A DNA stretch of 64,000 nt from Jejuia sp040720935 (GTDB lineage Bacteria > Bacteroidota > Bacteroidia > Flavobacteriales > Flavobacteriaceae). How positions within the stretch are numbered: the stretch's first letter is position 1; each line of letters begins with the position of its first letter. The stretch lies in NCBI RefSeq assembly GCF_040720935.1, contig NZ_JBFDAE010000005.1, forward strand, positions 235,913 to 299,912. The letters are read 5' to 3'. Made by a program: the position numbers and the translations under genes. This document shows, piece by piece, positions 18,012-28,300 of the stretch. The notes under the pieces are model-generated. The model was given only the letters and a program-made list of their open reading frames with translations, searched no databases and was not told where the DNA came from.

Positions 18012-18707
18012 ATGATTGGATATTATATATTAATAGGGGCAATTGCTCTAGTAAGTTGGTTGGTAAGTAATACTTTAAAGAGGAAGTTTGAAAAGTATTC
18101 TAAAGTACAGCTCCGTAACGGCATGAGTGGTGCTGAGGTAGCCCAAAAAATGCTATCAGATCATGGTATCATGGATGTTGAGGTTATTTCTACACCTGGA
18201 CGTTTAACGGACCATTACAACCCGAAAAACAAAACAGTAAATTTAAGTGAAGCGGTTTACAATCAAAGAAACGCAGCAGCAGCAGCAGTTGCTGCACATG
18301 AGTGCGGACATGCAGTACAACATGCGCAGGCTTACAGTTGGTTACAAATGCGCTCTACTTTAGTACCCGTGGTTAGCGTGACTTCAGGAATGTCTCAATG
18401 GTTAATTATTGGCGGACTTGTTTTAGGTGGTGCTGCTGGTTTAGGTTTAGGCTGGTGGGTTGCGGCGGCTGGTGTTGCTATGATGGGTTTCGCAACTTTA
18501 TTCAGTTTTATAACGCTCCCTGTTGAGTACGATGCCAGTCATAGAGCTTTGGCATGGTTGAAAAATAGAAACATGGTCACTCCAGATGAATATAAAGGTT
18601 CTGAAGATGCTTTAAAATGGGCAGCAAGAACTTATTTAGTGGCTGCAATTGGTGCATTGGCAAACTTGTTATATTGGGCCTTGCAAGTATTTGGAGGTAG
18701 AGATTAA
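18012..18707 (+). CDS. Membrane zinc metallopeptidase (YugP-like, PF04298)
   Basis: A 231-residue membrane protein: an N-terminal helix (residues 2-20), a soluble part with the zinc site HECGHAVQH (about residues 96-104; HExxH-like with Cys in place of the third residue, as usual in this family), then two to three helices including a Gly/Ala-rich pair. The family is annotated as neutral zinc metallopeptidase; substrates are unknown. A terminator follows at 18823. Confidence 0.9.
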   Translation: MIGYYILIGAIALVSWLVSNTLKRKFEKYSKVQLRNGMSGAEVAQKMLSDHGIMDVEVISTPGRLTDHYNPKNKTVNLSEAVYNQRNAAAAAVAAHECGHAVQHAQAYSWLQMRSTLVPVVSVTSGMSQWLIIGGLVLGGAAGLGLGWWVAAAGVAMMGFATLFSFITLPVEYDASHRALAWLKNRNMVTPDEYKGSEDALKWAARTYLVAAIGALANLLYWALQVFGGRD

Positions 18708-18822
18708 CTTAAAAAATCCCCCGATGTTCTGCGCTGGGGTTTCCTATTATACCTCTCCTTTGGGGAGGACAGAACTGTGTATTTGGCAATTCTGGGTGGG
18801 AGAAAAATAAATTCTTCTAAAG

Positions 18823-18849
18823 GCTCTGAAATATTTTCAGGGCTTTTTT
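18823..18849 (+). terminator. Intrinsic terminator after the zinc peptidase gene
   Basis: GCTCTGAAA (18823-18831) and TTTCAGGGC (18835-18843) form a 9-bp stem with one G-T pair and a 3-base loop, followed by six T. Upstream, 18751-18767 (CCTCTCC-TTT-GGGGAGG) is another small palindrome of the dispersed type. Confidence 0.8.
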
Positions 18850-18875
18850 GTTTCTTTACGAATTAGAAAAATTGA

Positions 18876-20648
18876 ATGAACAATCCACAATCCTATTATA
18901 AAGAACATTTAGAGGAATACCAATCTGAAGTTAAGAAGCTATACAAGCGAATGACGACTTTGAGTATGTTGCGATTGACGGTTTTTGTTGCTGCTGCTTT
19001 TGGTGTGTATCTAGTTTTTAGTCAATGGCAAATAGCACTTTTAATAGGTGTAATTGGTGTGGCAGTTTTTATTTATTTCTTATCAAAACATACAGATGTA
19101 AAACGACAAAGAGATTTCAACAAAGCTTTGGTAGCAATAAATGAAGATGAACTAAAGATAGCTTCGGGAAATTTTCATGATAGAAATGATGGCAGGCCTT
19201 TTCAAGACCCAAGTCATTTTTATAGCTTAGATATCGATCTGTTTGGTCGTGGTTCTTTTTTTCAATTTATAAACAGAACCACTATAAATGAAGGTACGGC
19301 ACAACTTGCCGATAGTTTAAAAGCAAACAGTATTACAGATGTAGAATTGCGTCAAAAAGCCATAGAAGAATTAGCTTCAAAACCAAAATGGCGACAGTTT
19401 TATTCGGCCAGTGCAAGTTTAGTACAGGTGGAAACTCCAGCCAAAAAGATTGTTGCTTGGTTAGATAATTATAAATCTTTTTTACCGAGTATCATGCGTT
19501 GGTTGCCACTAGCTTTTACTATTGTATCGGTTTTAATATTTACACTCGTATATTTCAGTATTATTTCTAACCAAAATATCATAGGCTATTGGTTATTTCT
19601 CGGATTGGGAATTACTGGAGTTTACGTGAAAAAAATGAACGAGTTATCGTCACATACTGATAAGGTTAAAGATACATTTCGCCAATATTCGGTGTTATTG
19701 GATTTAATTGAAAATGAAACATTTACTTCTGAATTACTTCAGGAAATGCAAAATAAGATTAAATCTGACGATGAGAAAGCTTCATCTATTTTCAGAAAAC
19801 TATCAAAATCCTTAGATGCTTTAGATAACAGAAATAATATTATAGGCGCAATTTTTGGAAACGGATGGTTTTTAACCGATATAAAGCACAGTTACGGTAT
19901 CGAAAAATGGATAGAAAATTATGGCGATAAAGTCTCAGATTGGTTTGAAGTAGTGTCCTTTTTTGATGCATATAATTCCTTGGGAAATTTCACTTTTAAT
20001 CATCCTGAATTTGTGTTTCCAGACATTAAAACAAACGCTTCCGTTATAAAAGCTTCAGATTTAGGACATCCATTATTGAACAAGGAAAAACGAGTGGATA
20101 GTAATTTAACTATTGATAATGAACAGTTCTTTATCGTTACAGGAGCAAATATGGCAGGGAAAAGCACATTTTTAAGAACCGTGTCCCTTCATATTGTGAT
20201 GGCAAATATGGGCTTGCCTGTTTGCGCAAAGTCAAGCGAATATACTCCAGTAAAGTTAATTACGAGTATGCGAACATCCGATTCCTTAACTGACGATAGT
20301 TCGTATTTCTTTTCAGAATTGACCAGACTTAAATATATTGTTGACGCCATTCAAAAAGAACCTTATTTTATTGTTTTAGATGAAATTTTAAAAGGCACAA
20401 ATAGTACGGATAAAGCCATTGGCTCACGAAAATTTGTTGAAAAATTAGTAGCTTCGGATGCCACAGGAATCATTGCGACGCACGATTTAAGTTTGTGCGA
20501 GATAGAAAAAGAGTTGGAAGATGTTAAAAATTATTATTTTGACGCAGAAATTATTAATGATGAATTATATTTCGACTATAAATTGAAACAGGGTATTTGC
20601 CAAAATATGAATGCATCATTTTTATTGAAGAAGATGAATATCGTTTGA
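18876..20648 (+). CDS. Membrane-anchored MutS-family ATPase
   Basis: A 590-residue protein whose C-terminal domain is a MutS domain V ATPase: Walker A GANMAGKST (about residues 422-430), Walker B FIVLDEILKGTNS, and the trans-acting ATHDLSLC motif. The N-terminal half has no mismatch-binding domain; it has two hydrophobic pairs instead (about residues 32-70 and 210-250), so the protein is probably tethered to the inner membrane. This family is common in Bacteroidota. A role in mismatch repair is unlikely; the real function is unknown. Confidence 0.87.
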   Translation: MNNPQSYYKEHLEEYQSEVKKLYKRMTTLSMLRLTVFVAAAFGVYLVFSQWQIALLIGVIGVAVFIYFLSKHTDVKRQRDFNKALVAINEDELKIASGNFHDRNDGRPFQDPSHFYSLDIDLFGRGSFFQFINRTTINEGTAQLADSLKANSITDVELRQKAIEELASKPKWRQFYSASASLVQVETPAKKIVAWLDNYKSFLPSIMRWLPLAFTIVSVLIFTLVYFSIISNQNIIGYWLFLGLGITGVYVKKMNELSSHTDKVKDTFRQYSVLLDLIENETFTSELLQEMQNKIKSDDEKASSIFRKLSKSLDALDNRNNIIGAIFGNGWFLTDIKHSYGIEKWIENYGDKVSDWFEVVSFFDAYNSLGNFTFNHPEFVFPDIKTNASVIKASDLGHPLLNKEKRVDSNLTIDNEQFFIVTGANMAGKSTFLRTVSLHIVMANMGLPVCAKSSEYTPVKLITSMRTSDSLTDDSSYFFSELTRLKYIVDAIQKEPYFIVLDEILKGTNSTDKAIGSRKFVEKLVASDATGIIATHDLSLCEIEKELEDVKNYYFDAEIINDELYFDYKLKQGICQNMNASFLLKKMNIV

Positions 20649-20762
20649 TTTAAACAGAACTCTTTGATACAATGTGTCGGGGTTTTCTTTATCGCTTTGG
20701 CGGGAATTTCAATGTGACTTTTTAATTATCTAAGTGTCTAAATTGTAAAGTATATTAAGATT

Positions 20763-21266
20763 ATGAAAAATACAATCAGGGTTTTATTGGTAATAGTATT
20801 TGTGTTAATAGGTAAATCCTTATTTGCGCAAGCTGTAACTGTGAACAATACTATTTATGAGGTTAAAAAAGGTGTTATTTACAAAGATGGGGTTGATGTT
20901 ACAACCACATTGAGTGTAGATGAAAAGGCAAAAGTGTTATCGACATTTGAAAAGAAAAGCCTTGAACTAGAGGAAGCTGAAAAGGTGCAAAAGCAATTAG
21001 AAAAGGCCGAAAAGGAGCAGGAAAAGGCAGAAAAGGATCAAAAAAAGGCCGAAAAGAAACAGAAAAAGGCAGAAAAAGCACTAAAGAAAAAAGAAAAGGC
21101 GCAATCTAATTTTGATAAAGCAACTAAAAAACATCAAGCTGCTATCAAAAAATATGAAAAGTTAAAAAAGAAAGGCAAATTGTCGCCTGAAGATGAAAGA
21201 AAATCGTTGGAAAAGATTGAAAAGTTAAATTCTAATATCGCAAAAGCAAAGAAGAAACTAAAATAA
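20763..21266 (+). CDS. Exported lysine-rich coiled-coil protein
   Basis: A 167-residue protein with a signal peptide (about residues 1-23, ending SLFAQ), a short N-terminal domain (NNTIYEVKKGVIYKDG), and from about residue 60 a continuous coiled coil made of near-repeats of EKAEKxQKKAEK. The very high Lys/Glu content suggests an extended helix able to bind polyanions or act as a spacer. No family recognised with confidence. A perfect-stem terminator follows. Confidence 0.7.
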   Translation: MKNTIRVLLVIVFVLIGKSLFAQAVTVNNTIYEVKKGVIYKDGVDVTTTLSVDEKAKVLSTFEKKSLELEEAEKVQKQLEKAEKEQEKAEKDQKKAEKKQKKAEKALKKKEKAQSNFDKATKKHQAAIKKYEKLKKKGKLSPEDERKSLEKIEKLNSNIAKAKKKLK

Positions 21267-21283
21267 TTTAAGTAAGCATTATG

Positions 21284-21325
21284 TAATCCCTAATTCCAAA
21301 GCTTTGGAATTAGGGATTATTTTTT
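21284..21325 (+). terminator. Intrinsic terminator after the coiled-coil gene
   Basis: An 18-bp perfect inverted repeat (TAATCCCTAATTCCAAAG with CTTTGGAATTAGGGATTA, 21284-21319) followed by seven T, beginning 18 bp after the stop codon. Confidence 0.85.
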
Positions 21326-21395
21326 GCTAAAAATCGAGGTGTTGGAACCCATAAAATGGAGGACTTCATTTTAGTTTGAATTTATTCATTTTTTA

Positions 21396-21546
21396 GGGTT
21401 TAACCAGCCAGCCCTGTCTGCCGACAGGCAGGCAGCAGGCCAGCACCCCGAGGCTTGCCCCGTTTTTCTTTTTTGGAATTTAGTTTTTTATTTTTGGAAT
21501 TTTAATACCTCGTGGGCTTGCCTCGAAGTAGTTTATTGGTATTTTT
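21396..21546. repeat. Palindrome cluster and dispersed T-rich repeat before the amidase gene
   Basis: A locally GC-rich patch (21402-21463) holds nested short palindromes, CCTGTCTGCCGACAGGCAGG (21414-21433) and a CACCCCGAGGCTTGCCCCG block. It is followed at 21461-21546 by the second copy of the T-rich repeat also present at 4561-4652. The repeat ends inside the promoter of the next gene. This explains the 286-bp gap; no gene was seen in it. Confidence 0.55.
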
Positions 21547-21547
21547 G
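21518..21547 (+). promoter_or_regulatory. Promoter for the nitrilase-family gene
   Basis: TTG at 21518-21520, 19 bases, then TATTTTTG at 21540-21547: a full match to the Bacteroidota -33/-7 pattern. The -7 box ends only 4 bases before the ATG at 21552, so the mRNA would be nearly leaderless. Both boxes lie in the dispersed repeat. Confidence 0.6.
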
Positions 21548-21551
21548 TAGC

Positions 21552-22334
21552 ATGCAAGACGAACTCAAAATAGCATTAATACAATCCGATTTAGTTTGGG
21601 AAAACCCTAAACAGAATCGTGAAAATTTCACCCAAAAAATTGAAAACATTTTGGGTAGTGTTCATGTAATCATACTACCTGAAATGTTTACAACGGGTTT
21701 TACCATGAACGCCACTTCGGTTGCTGAAACTATGCAAGGCGAAACGGTTACTTGGATGAAGGATTTGGCATCAAAAAAGAATGTAGCTATTACTGGAAGC
21801 ATCATCATATCTGAAACTAACAATTTCTATAATCGGTTGCTTTTTGTAAAGCCAAATGGCAAGATTGAATATTATGATAAATGCCATACGTTCACTTTGG
21901 TAGGCGAGCATAAAACATTTTCAGCTGGAAAAGAAAAAGTAATCATAGATTATAAAGGCTGGAAAATTTGTCCGTTGATATGTTACGATTTACGTTTTCC
22001 CGTTTGGGCTAGAAATACAGAGGATTATGATGTTTTAATTTACATTGCCAATTGGCCACAACCCAGAATTTCAGCTTGGGATGCCTTGTTAAAAGCCAGA
22101 GCTATAGAAAACATGTGTTATTGTGTGGGTGTAAACCGCGTGGGGATTGATGGCGTTGATAGCACATATTCTGGACATTCAGTGGTATATGATGTATTGG
22201 GAAACAGCATCACTTCTTTTGATCCCAATGTAGAGCAAACACAAATTGTGGTTCTTAAAAAAAGCCATATTGAAAGGTATAGAAGTAAGTTAAAGTTTTT
22301 AAATGACAGAGATACTTTTGAGCTCAAGAGTTAA
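21552..22334 (+). CDS. Nitrilase-family amidohydrolase (omega-amidase / YafV type)
   Basis: A 260-residue carbon-nitrogen hydrolase. The Glu-Lys-Cys triad is visible as Glu44 (LPEMFTTGF), Lys110 (YDKCHTF) and Cys144 (LICYDLRFP). The CYDLRFPVWARN block and length match the omega-amidase group that hydrolyses alpha-ketoglutaramate and ketosuccinamate in amino-acid salvage. Cytoplasmic, single gene with its own promoter. Confidence 0.9.
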   Translation: MQDELKIALIQSDLVWENPKQNRENFTQKIENILGSVHVIILPEMFTTGFTMNATSVAETMQGETVTWMKDLASKKNVAITGSIIISETNNFYNRLLFVKPNGKIEYYDKCHTFTLVGEHKTFSAGKEKVIIDYKGWKICPLICYDLRFPVWARNTEDYDVLIYIANWPQPRISAWDALLKARAIENMCYCVGVNRVGIDGVDSTYSGHSVVYDVLGNSITSFDPNVEQTQIVVLKKSHIERYRSKLKFLNDRDTFELKS

Positions 22335-22471
22335 CTTTAAAATTCCACTCGTTTACTAATAAAAGTCGGTACTTTGCTTATTTTAAGCTTTTTCAATGTT
22401 TTATTTAATTAGTTTTATCTTTATAAGAATCAAAAACCTTGATTTAACCAATCACTAACTAATTAATTCTT

Positions 22472-24433
22472 TTGAAATTATACGCAATCTTAATACTTGC
22501 ATTTTGTTTTCCTCTATTTATCTCTTCTCAGCAAGATTCAAATAAACTGATTAAAATAGTAGATTCTTTACTTCAAAATGTAGAAAATTGGGAAACAGAT
22601 AGAGAGCGTATATCAAACCTTACAGGATTTGCCGGAAAGTATAGATACGTTAGCGGTACTAAAAAGTTACTTGATAAAGCGATTGAAATTTCTAAACGTT
22701 CTAATGAAGAAGAATTACTGGCACAATCTTACTATTCCCTCGGGAATTATTACTATTTCAATTCAAAATTAGATTCTGCCTTATTTTACAATACCAAGGC
22801 ATACGACTATTTAAAAAGCAAAGATTTTCTTTTTTTAAAAGCTAAGATTCTCAATTCCAAAGGCACTATTTATAGAAAAAAGGGGAATGTAACTGTGGCT
22901 ATTGCTACCATGTTAGCCTCTAAAAACCTAATGGAAACCATAGATACTCTAGCTTTTACAGATGCTGAAAAATTTCAGTTTAAAGGGCAAAATCTTGTTT
23001 TGAATAATTCATTGGCAAATTTTTATAATCAAATGGAAGATTATGAAACCGCTTTAACCTATTATGACGAAGCCCATAATATGGCGTTAAAAATTGGCGC
23101 CACGGTAAATGCAGGAGTCATTATGTCCAATAAAGGCGAATCGCTATTAAATTCGGGCAATATCAAAGAAGCTATAAAAGTATTGGAGCAAGGGAAACGC
23201 TTAAAAATAGAGGGAAACGCACACCCTCGCCTCATTGCAAATTCTGATTTGAATCTTGGTTTGGCATTTTCGAAACAAGGGAACTATGAAAAAGCTTTAA
23301 TGTTCTTGAACCATGCGCACGATTATTATTCAGCGAACAAACTTGATGACAGACTTGCTTTGGCATTAAATTATCGAGGTCAATTATTTCTAAAGCAAGG
23401 GCAGTATGTAAAAGCTAAAGAAAATTGTGAAAAAGCAAAGCAAATAACTAGAGAACAAAGCGATCTGGAGGCTTACATGGAGGCGTGCAAATGTTTATAT
23501 GAAGCCAATAAAAACTTGAATTTATTTGAGGCCTCGCTCAGTAACCATGAAGCATATCTCAAAGCTAAAGATTCGCTTTTTAACGAGAAAAATGTAAAAA
23601 AGCAGACGCAGTTAGAGATGCAATACATGTTTGATAAAGAACAAGAACTACAAAAATTAGAAGCCGATAAAAACGAAAAACAGCGTAAATTATATTTGTC
23701 CATTGCCATATTAGGTGTGATTGTTGCATCATCGCTAACATTTTTATATTCAAAAAACAGAAGCAAAAGCAAGCTGTTGGCAACACAGAAACAATTGTTG
23801 GAAAAAACGGTAGGAGAGAAAAATATGCTGTTAAAAGAAACGCACCATCGTGTAAAAAACAGTTTTCAGATTGTCTCTGGACTATTGTTTTTACAAGCTT
23901 CAACAATAAAAGATAAAACGGCATCGAAAGCTTTAAAGGAAACCCAGAACAGAATTAATTCCATGGCTGTTTTGCATCAGAAATTGTATAAACAGGATCA
24001 TACTTCTGGAATAGATTGTCGAGATTATATCACGGCCTTGATCACCGATATTCTCTCATCTTATAGTATTCCAAATATTGAAAAAAAGCTTACCGTTGAA
24101 CCAATTATCATGGATATTGAGGTGGTAACTTCTTTAGGTTTGATAATTAATGAAATGGTTACCAATAGTTTAAAATATGCATTTACTGAAAATATGGCTC
24201 ATAAGTATATTGAGATTAAACTTCAAAGAAAAAATGGTAACATTATTTTAGAGGTGGTTGATAATGGTATTGGTATTTCTGAAAATGAAGACAAAAAAGA
24301 TACTTTAGGACTATCATTGGTAAAAGATTTAACTAAAAAAATCAATGCGGAGATTAGTTTTGAATCTTTGAGAAGCACAGTTCCAAAAGGCACTAAAGTC
24401 GTGATTGTTTTAAACGAAAAAGACATCTTGTGA
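22472..24433 (+). CDS. TPR-containing sensor histidine kinase (HisKA_2 family)
   Basis: A 653-residue kinase. The start is a TTG that opens directly onto a signal peptide (KLYAILILAFCFPLFISSQ); no ATG fits as well. Six or so TPR units in the periplasmic part (about residues 30-390) are followed by a transmembrane helix (about 407-428), a HisKA_2 dimerisation domain with LLKETHHRVKN (His458/His459 in the phospho-acceptor region) and an HATPase domain (NEMVTNSLKYAF, DNGIGI, LGLSLVKDL). The response regulator gene follows directly (24435), so the pair forms a two-component system. Confidence 0.92.
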   Translation: MKLYAILILAFCFPLFISSQQDSNKLIKIVDSLLQNVENWETDRERISNLTGFAGKYRYVSGTKKLLDKAIEISKRSNEEELLAQSYYSLGNYYYFNSKLDSALFYNTKAYDYLKSKDFLFLKAKILNSKGTIYRKKGNVTVAIATMLASKNLMETIDTLAFTDAEKFQFKGQNLVLNNSLANFYNQMEDYETALTYYDEAHNMALKIGATVNAGVIMSNKGESLLNSGNIKEAIKVLEQGKRLKIEGNAHPRLIANSDLNLGLAFSKQGNYEKALMFLNHAHDYYSANKLDDRLALALNYRGQLFLKQGQYVKAKENCEKAKQITREQSDLEAYMEACKCLYEANKNLNLFEASLSNHEAYLKAKDSLFNEKNVKKQTQLEMQYMFDKEQELQKLEADKNEKQRKLYLSIAILGVIVASSLTFLYSKNRSKSKLLATQKQLLEKTVGEKNMLLKETHHRVKNSFQIVSGLLFLQASTIKDKTASKALKETQNRINSMAVLHQKLYKQDHTSGIDCRDYITALITDILSSYSIPNIEKKLTVEPIIMDIEVVTSLGLIINEMVTNSLKYAFTENMAHKYIEIKLQRKNGNIILEVVDNGIGISENEDKKDTLGLSLVKDLTKKINAEISFESLRSTVPKGTKVVIVLNEKDIL

Positions 24434-24434
24434 T

Positions 24435-25148
24435 ATGACATCTATTTATATAGTAGAAGATGAGCCCATAATTGCCAGAACTATTAAAACTGCTCTGGAA
24501 GAAGAAGGCTATACCATTTGCGGGGTTGCCGATAATGGAAAAGAAGCCTTGTATGATATTGATGATTTAAAACCCGATTTGGTAGTGCTCGATATTACAT
24601 TAAAAGGTCCCGTTGATGGTGTAACGGTTGCTGAAAAACTGCAACGGAAAACCAATATTCCTTATGTTTTCCTTACTTCGCTTTCAGATTCAGAAACCAC
24701 AGAACGGGTAAAATTAACAAAACCAGCAGGCTTTATCAGCAAGCCTTTTACAATTGCCAGTTTGCGAAACAATATTGAAATTGCATTGTTCAAACTCCAT
24801 GAAGAAGCGACCAATGAAGCCGATACTACGGTTGATGATGATGCGCTATTCATTAAAAACAAAAGTGAATTTATAAAAATAAACAAAGCCGATATTCTTT
24901 ATTTTGAAGCCTCAGATTTTTATTGTTTTGCGCATACTTTGGAAAGAAAGGTGCTTATCAGCAGAACTTTAAAATACGTTCAAAATAATATAAGCGATAG
25001 TTCTTTTATAAGAGTGCATCGTTCATATATTATCAATATTAAAAAAATAGAAGCACTTTATGATGGCTATTTGACCATCAACAAAAAAACAATTCCGGTA
25101 AGCAAGTCCAATAAGGAGAAACTGCTTAATTCATTATCATTACTGTAG
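24435..25148 (+). CDS. Response regulator with LytTR DNA-binding domain
   Basis: A 237-residue regulator: a receiver domain (residues 1-120; acidic pocket Glu8-Asp9, phospho-acceptor Asp53 in VVLDITLKG, conserved Lys in SKPFT) and a C-terminal LytTR DNA-binding domain (about 135-237, FIRVHRSYIINIKKIEA and PVSKSNKEKLL). It starts one base after the kinase gene stop and is presumably its phosphorylation target. Regulated genes are unknown; the adjacent LRR surface protein is one possibility. Confidence 0.94.
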   Translation: MTSIYIVEDEPIIARTIKTALEEEGYTICGVADNGKEALYDIDDLKPDLVVLDITLKGPVDGVTVAEKLQRKTNIPYVFLTSLSDSETTERVKLTKPAGFISKPFTIASLRNNIEIALFKLHEEATNEADTTVDDDALFIKNKSEFIKINKADILYFEASDFYCFAHTLERKVLISRTLKYVQNNISDSSFIRVHRSYIINIKKIEALYDGYLTINKKTIPVSKSNKEKLLNSLSLL

Positions 25149-25325
25149 TATTTCTTACTGAAAATAACTTCACGTTTACTTGAAAAAAAGCAACGTTGCC
25201 TTTTTTTAATCCATCTGCCAGATATACCTGTTTAACTTTACTCTCGGCTATTAATAATCTCTAACCTAACCTGTTCCAGTAGTTTAGTACAAGTTAAAAA
25301 CGGGTTAATCTAAAAATTCTACACC

Positions 25326-28300
25326 ATGAGGAAGTTTACTCTTGTATTTCTTTTTACTAATTTATTTACGATAATCGGACAGTCGCAAGTAACCTACGTT
25401 CCAGATAATAACTTCGAACAAGCATTAATAGATTTAGGCTATGATTCGGGAAGTTTAAATGATTATGTCCCGACTACCAATATAAGTTCTGTTACTATTT
25501 TAAATATTGACGACAAAGGGATTTCCGACCTTACCGGAATTGAGGATTTTACGGCATTAACAGAATTAAGATGTTATACAAATACCATTTCAAGTCTTGA
25601 TGTGTCTGCAAATACACAACTTATTTATTTGCATTGTAGCAGTAATAATTTAACAAGTTTAGATGTGTCCAACAATTCACAATTGCAATTTTTAAATTGT
25701 AGTTTGAATGCTATTGGCAGCTTGAATTTGAATCAAAATGCTTTGTTGTCAAATTTTGATGCTTCAAACAATCAACTTACTGCACTAAGTATTAAAAACG
25801 GGACTGGGAATATCATTACTAATTTCAATGCAACAAACAATCCAAACTTAGCCTGTATTCAAGTAGATAATGCAAATTATAGCACTAACAACTGGACAAA
25901 CATAGACGCTCAAACCAGTTTTAGTGAAGATTGCCATTATGGAGAAACCTATGTTCCTGATGATAATTTTGAACAAGCATTGATTGATTTGGGATACGAT
26001 TCTGGTAGTTTGGATGATTATGTGACAACTGCTAATATTAGCTCGCTAACTTTTATAGATGTTAATAATAAATCCATTTCTGACCTTACAGGAATTGAAG
26101 ATTTTGTGGCACTAACAAGCTTGTCGTGTATTGGTAACACATTAGCGAGTATAAATATAAGCAACAATACAAACTTATCGACTCTGTTTTGTAGTGCAAA
26201 TAATTTAACCAGTTTAGATATTTCAAATAACACAAGTTTAGATAGAATTTTTTGCAGTTCTAATGACCTAACCAATTTAGACATCACAAATAATACTTTA
26301 TTAGAAGATTTAGATTGTGCTAGTAATGATTTAATTAGCATAAACACCTCAAACAATCCATTATTAGAATATTTAAATTGTAGAAATAATGATTTAACAA
26401 GTTTGAACCTCTCAAATAATTCTTCCTTAGAATATCTGCATTGTGGGAATAATGAAATAATAGGCATTAATTTAAAAAACGGAAACAATACAATCATTAC
26501 AACTTTTAATGCAACTAACAATCCAAACTTGACTTGTATTCAAGTTGAAGATGCAACTTATAGTGCAACAAACTGGACAGATATTGATGCGCAAACCAGT
26601 TTTAGTGAAGATTGCCATTATGGAGAAACCTATGTTCCTGACGATAATTTTGAACAAGCTCTAATAGATTTAGGGTATGATGCTGGAAGTCTAGACGACT
26701 ATGTGCTAACTGCCAATATCAATACGCTCACTAATTTAGTTGTTGATGGCAAGGGGATTTCAGACCTGACTGGAATTGAAGACTTTACTGCGTTAACGAC
26801 TTTAGATTGCTCTTCTAATAGCTTGACAAGTTTGGATGTAAGCAACAATAGTGCATTAACACATTTAACTTGTAGTTCTAATGGTTTAACAAGTTTAGAT
26901 GTAAGTAACAATACTGCATTGACAAGTTTATATTGTAGTATTAATAATTTAACCAGTTTAGACGTTAGTAACAATACTGCATTAACGACTTTATTCTGTC
27001 ATATCGGTAATGATTTGACAAACTTGGATGTAAGCAACAATACCTTACTAACAGTATTGGTTTGTGGATATATTAACCTAAATAGTTTAGATGTGAGCAA
27101 CAATACAGCATTGGAGTCTTTATATTGTCAAGGCAATAATTTAAGCAGTTTGAATTTAGAAAATAACCCATCATTAGAAATTATTCATTGTATCGATAAT
27201 GATCTGACAAGTTTAAATCTAAAAAATGGGAACAACACAATCATTACAAGTTTTGAAGCAACAGGAAACCCAAACCTAACTTGTATTGAAGTGGATGATG
27301 CAACATATAGCACAACAAACTGGACGGATATTGATGCGCAATCTGGATTTGCCACAAATTGTTCAAGCACTACCTATGTTCCAGATGATAACTTTGAACA
27401 AGCGTTAATTGATTTAGGGCACGATTTTGGACCTTTAGATGATTATGTGTTTACTACCAATATCAATACAATCACTAATTTAGTTGTTGATGACAATGGG
27501 ATTTCAGACCTAACTGGCATTGAAGATTTTACAGCTTTATTGACTTTAGATTGTTCTTCTAATAGCTTGACAAGTTTGGATGTAAGCAACAATAGTGCAT
27601 TAACACATTTAACTTGTAGTTCTAATAGTTTAACAAGTTTAGATGTAAGTAACAATACTGCATTAACAAGTTTATATTGTAGTATTAATAATTTAACCAG
27701 TTTAGACGTTAGTAACAATACTGCATTAACGACTTTATTCTGTCATATCGGTAATGATTTGACAAACTTGGATCTAAGCAACAATACCTTACTAACAGTA
27801 TTGGTTTGTGGATATACTAACCTAAATAGTTTAGATGTGAGCAACAATACAGTATTGGAGTCTTTATATTGTCAAGGCAATAATTTAAGCAGTTTGAATT
27901 TAGAAAATAACCCATCATTAGAAATTATTCATTGTATCGATAATGATCTGACAGGTTTAAATCTAAAAAATGGGAACAACACAATCATTACAAGTTTTGA
28001 AGCAACAGGAAACCCAAACCTAACTTGTATTGAAGTGGATAGCGCAACATATAGCACAACAAACTGGACGGATATTGATGCATCAACCAGTTTTAGCGAA
28101 GATTGTTCTACGTTAAGTATTGATTCATTTGCTGAAACCAACATATCGCTATATCCAAATCCGGTTCATGATGAATTAACAATTTCAGCTCAAATAAATG
28201 GACGTTTCAACATTTTAAATGTTAACGGACAAATACTAAAACAAGGTGTTTTGATGCATGGGAACAACACAATTAATATGTCGCAACTGGAAGCAGGGTT

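Noticed and set aside
18876..20648. MutS2 or a true mismatch repair MutS
   Set aside because: Lacks the N-terminal mismatch-binding domain and the Smr domain, and contains membrane segments.
25392..28090. Long antisense open frames opposite the LRR gene
   Set aside because: They mirror the LRR repeat codon pattern, share no start or family features and vanish outside the repeats; they are shadows.
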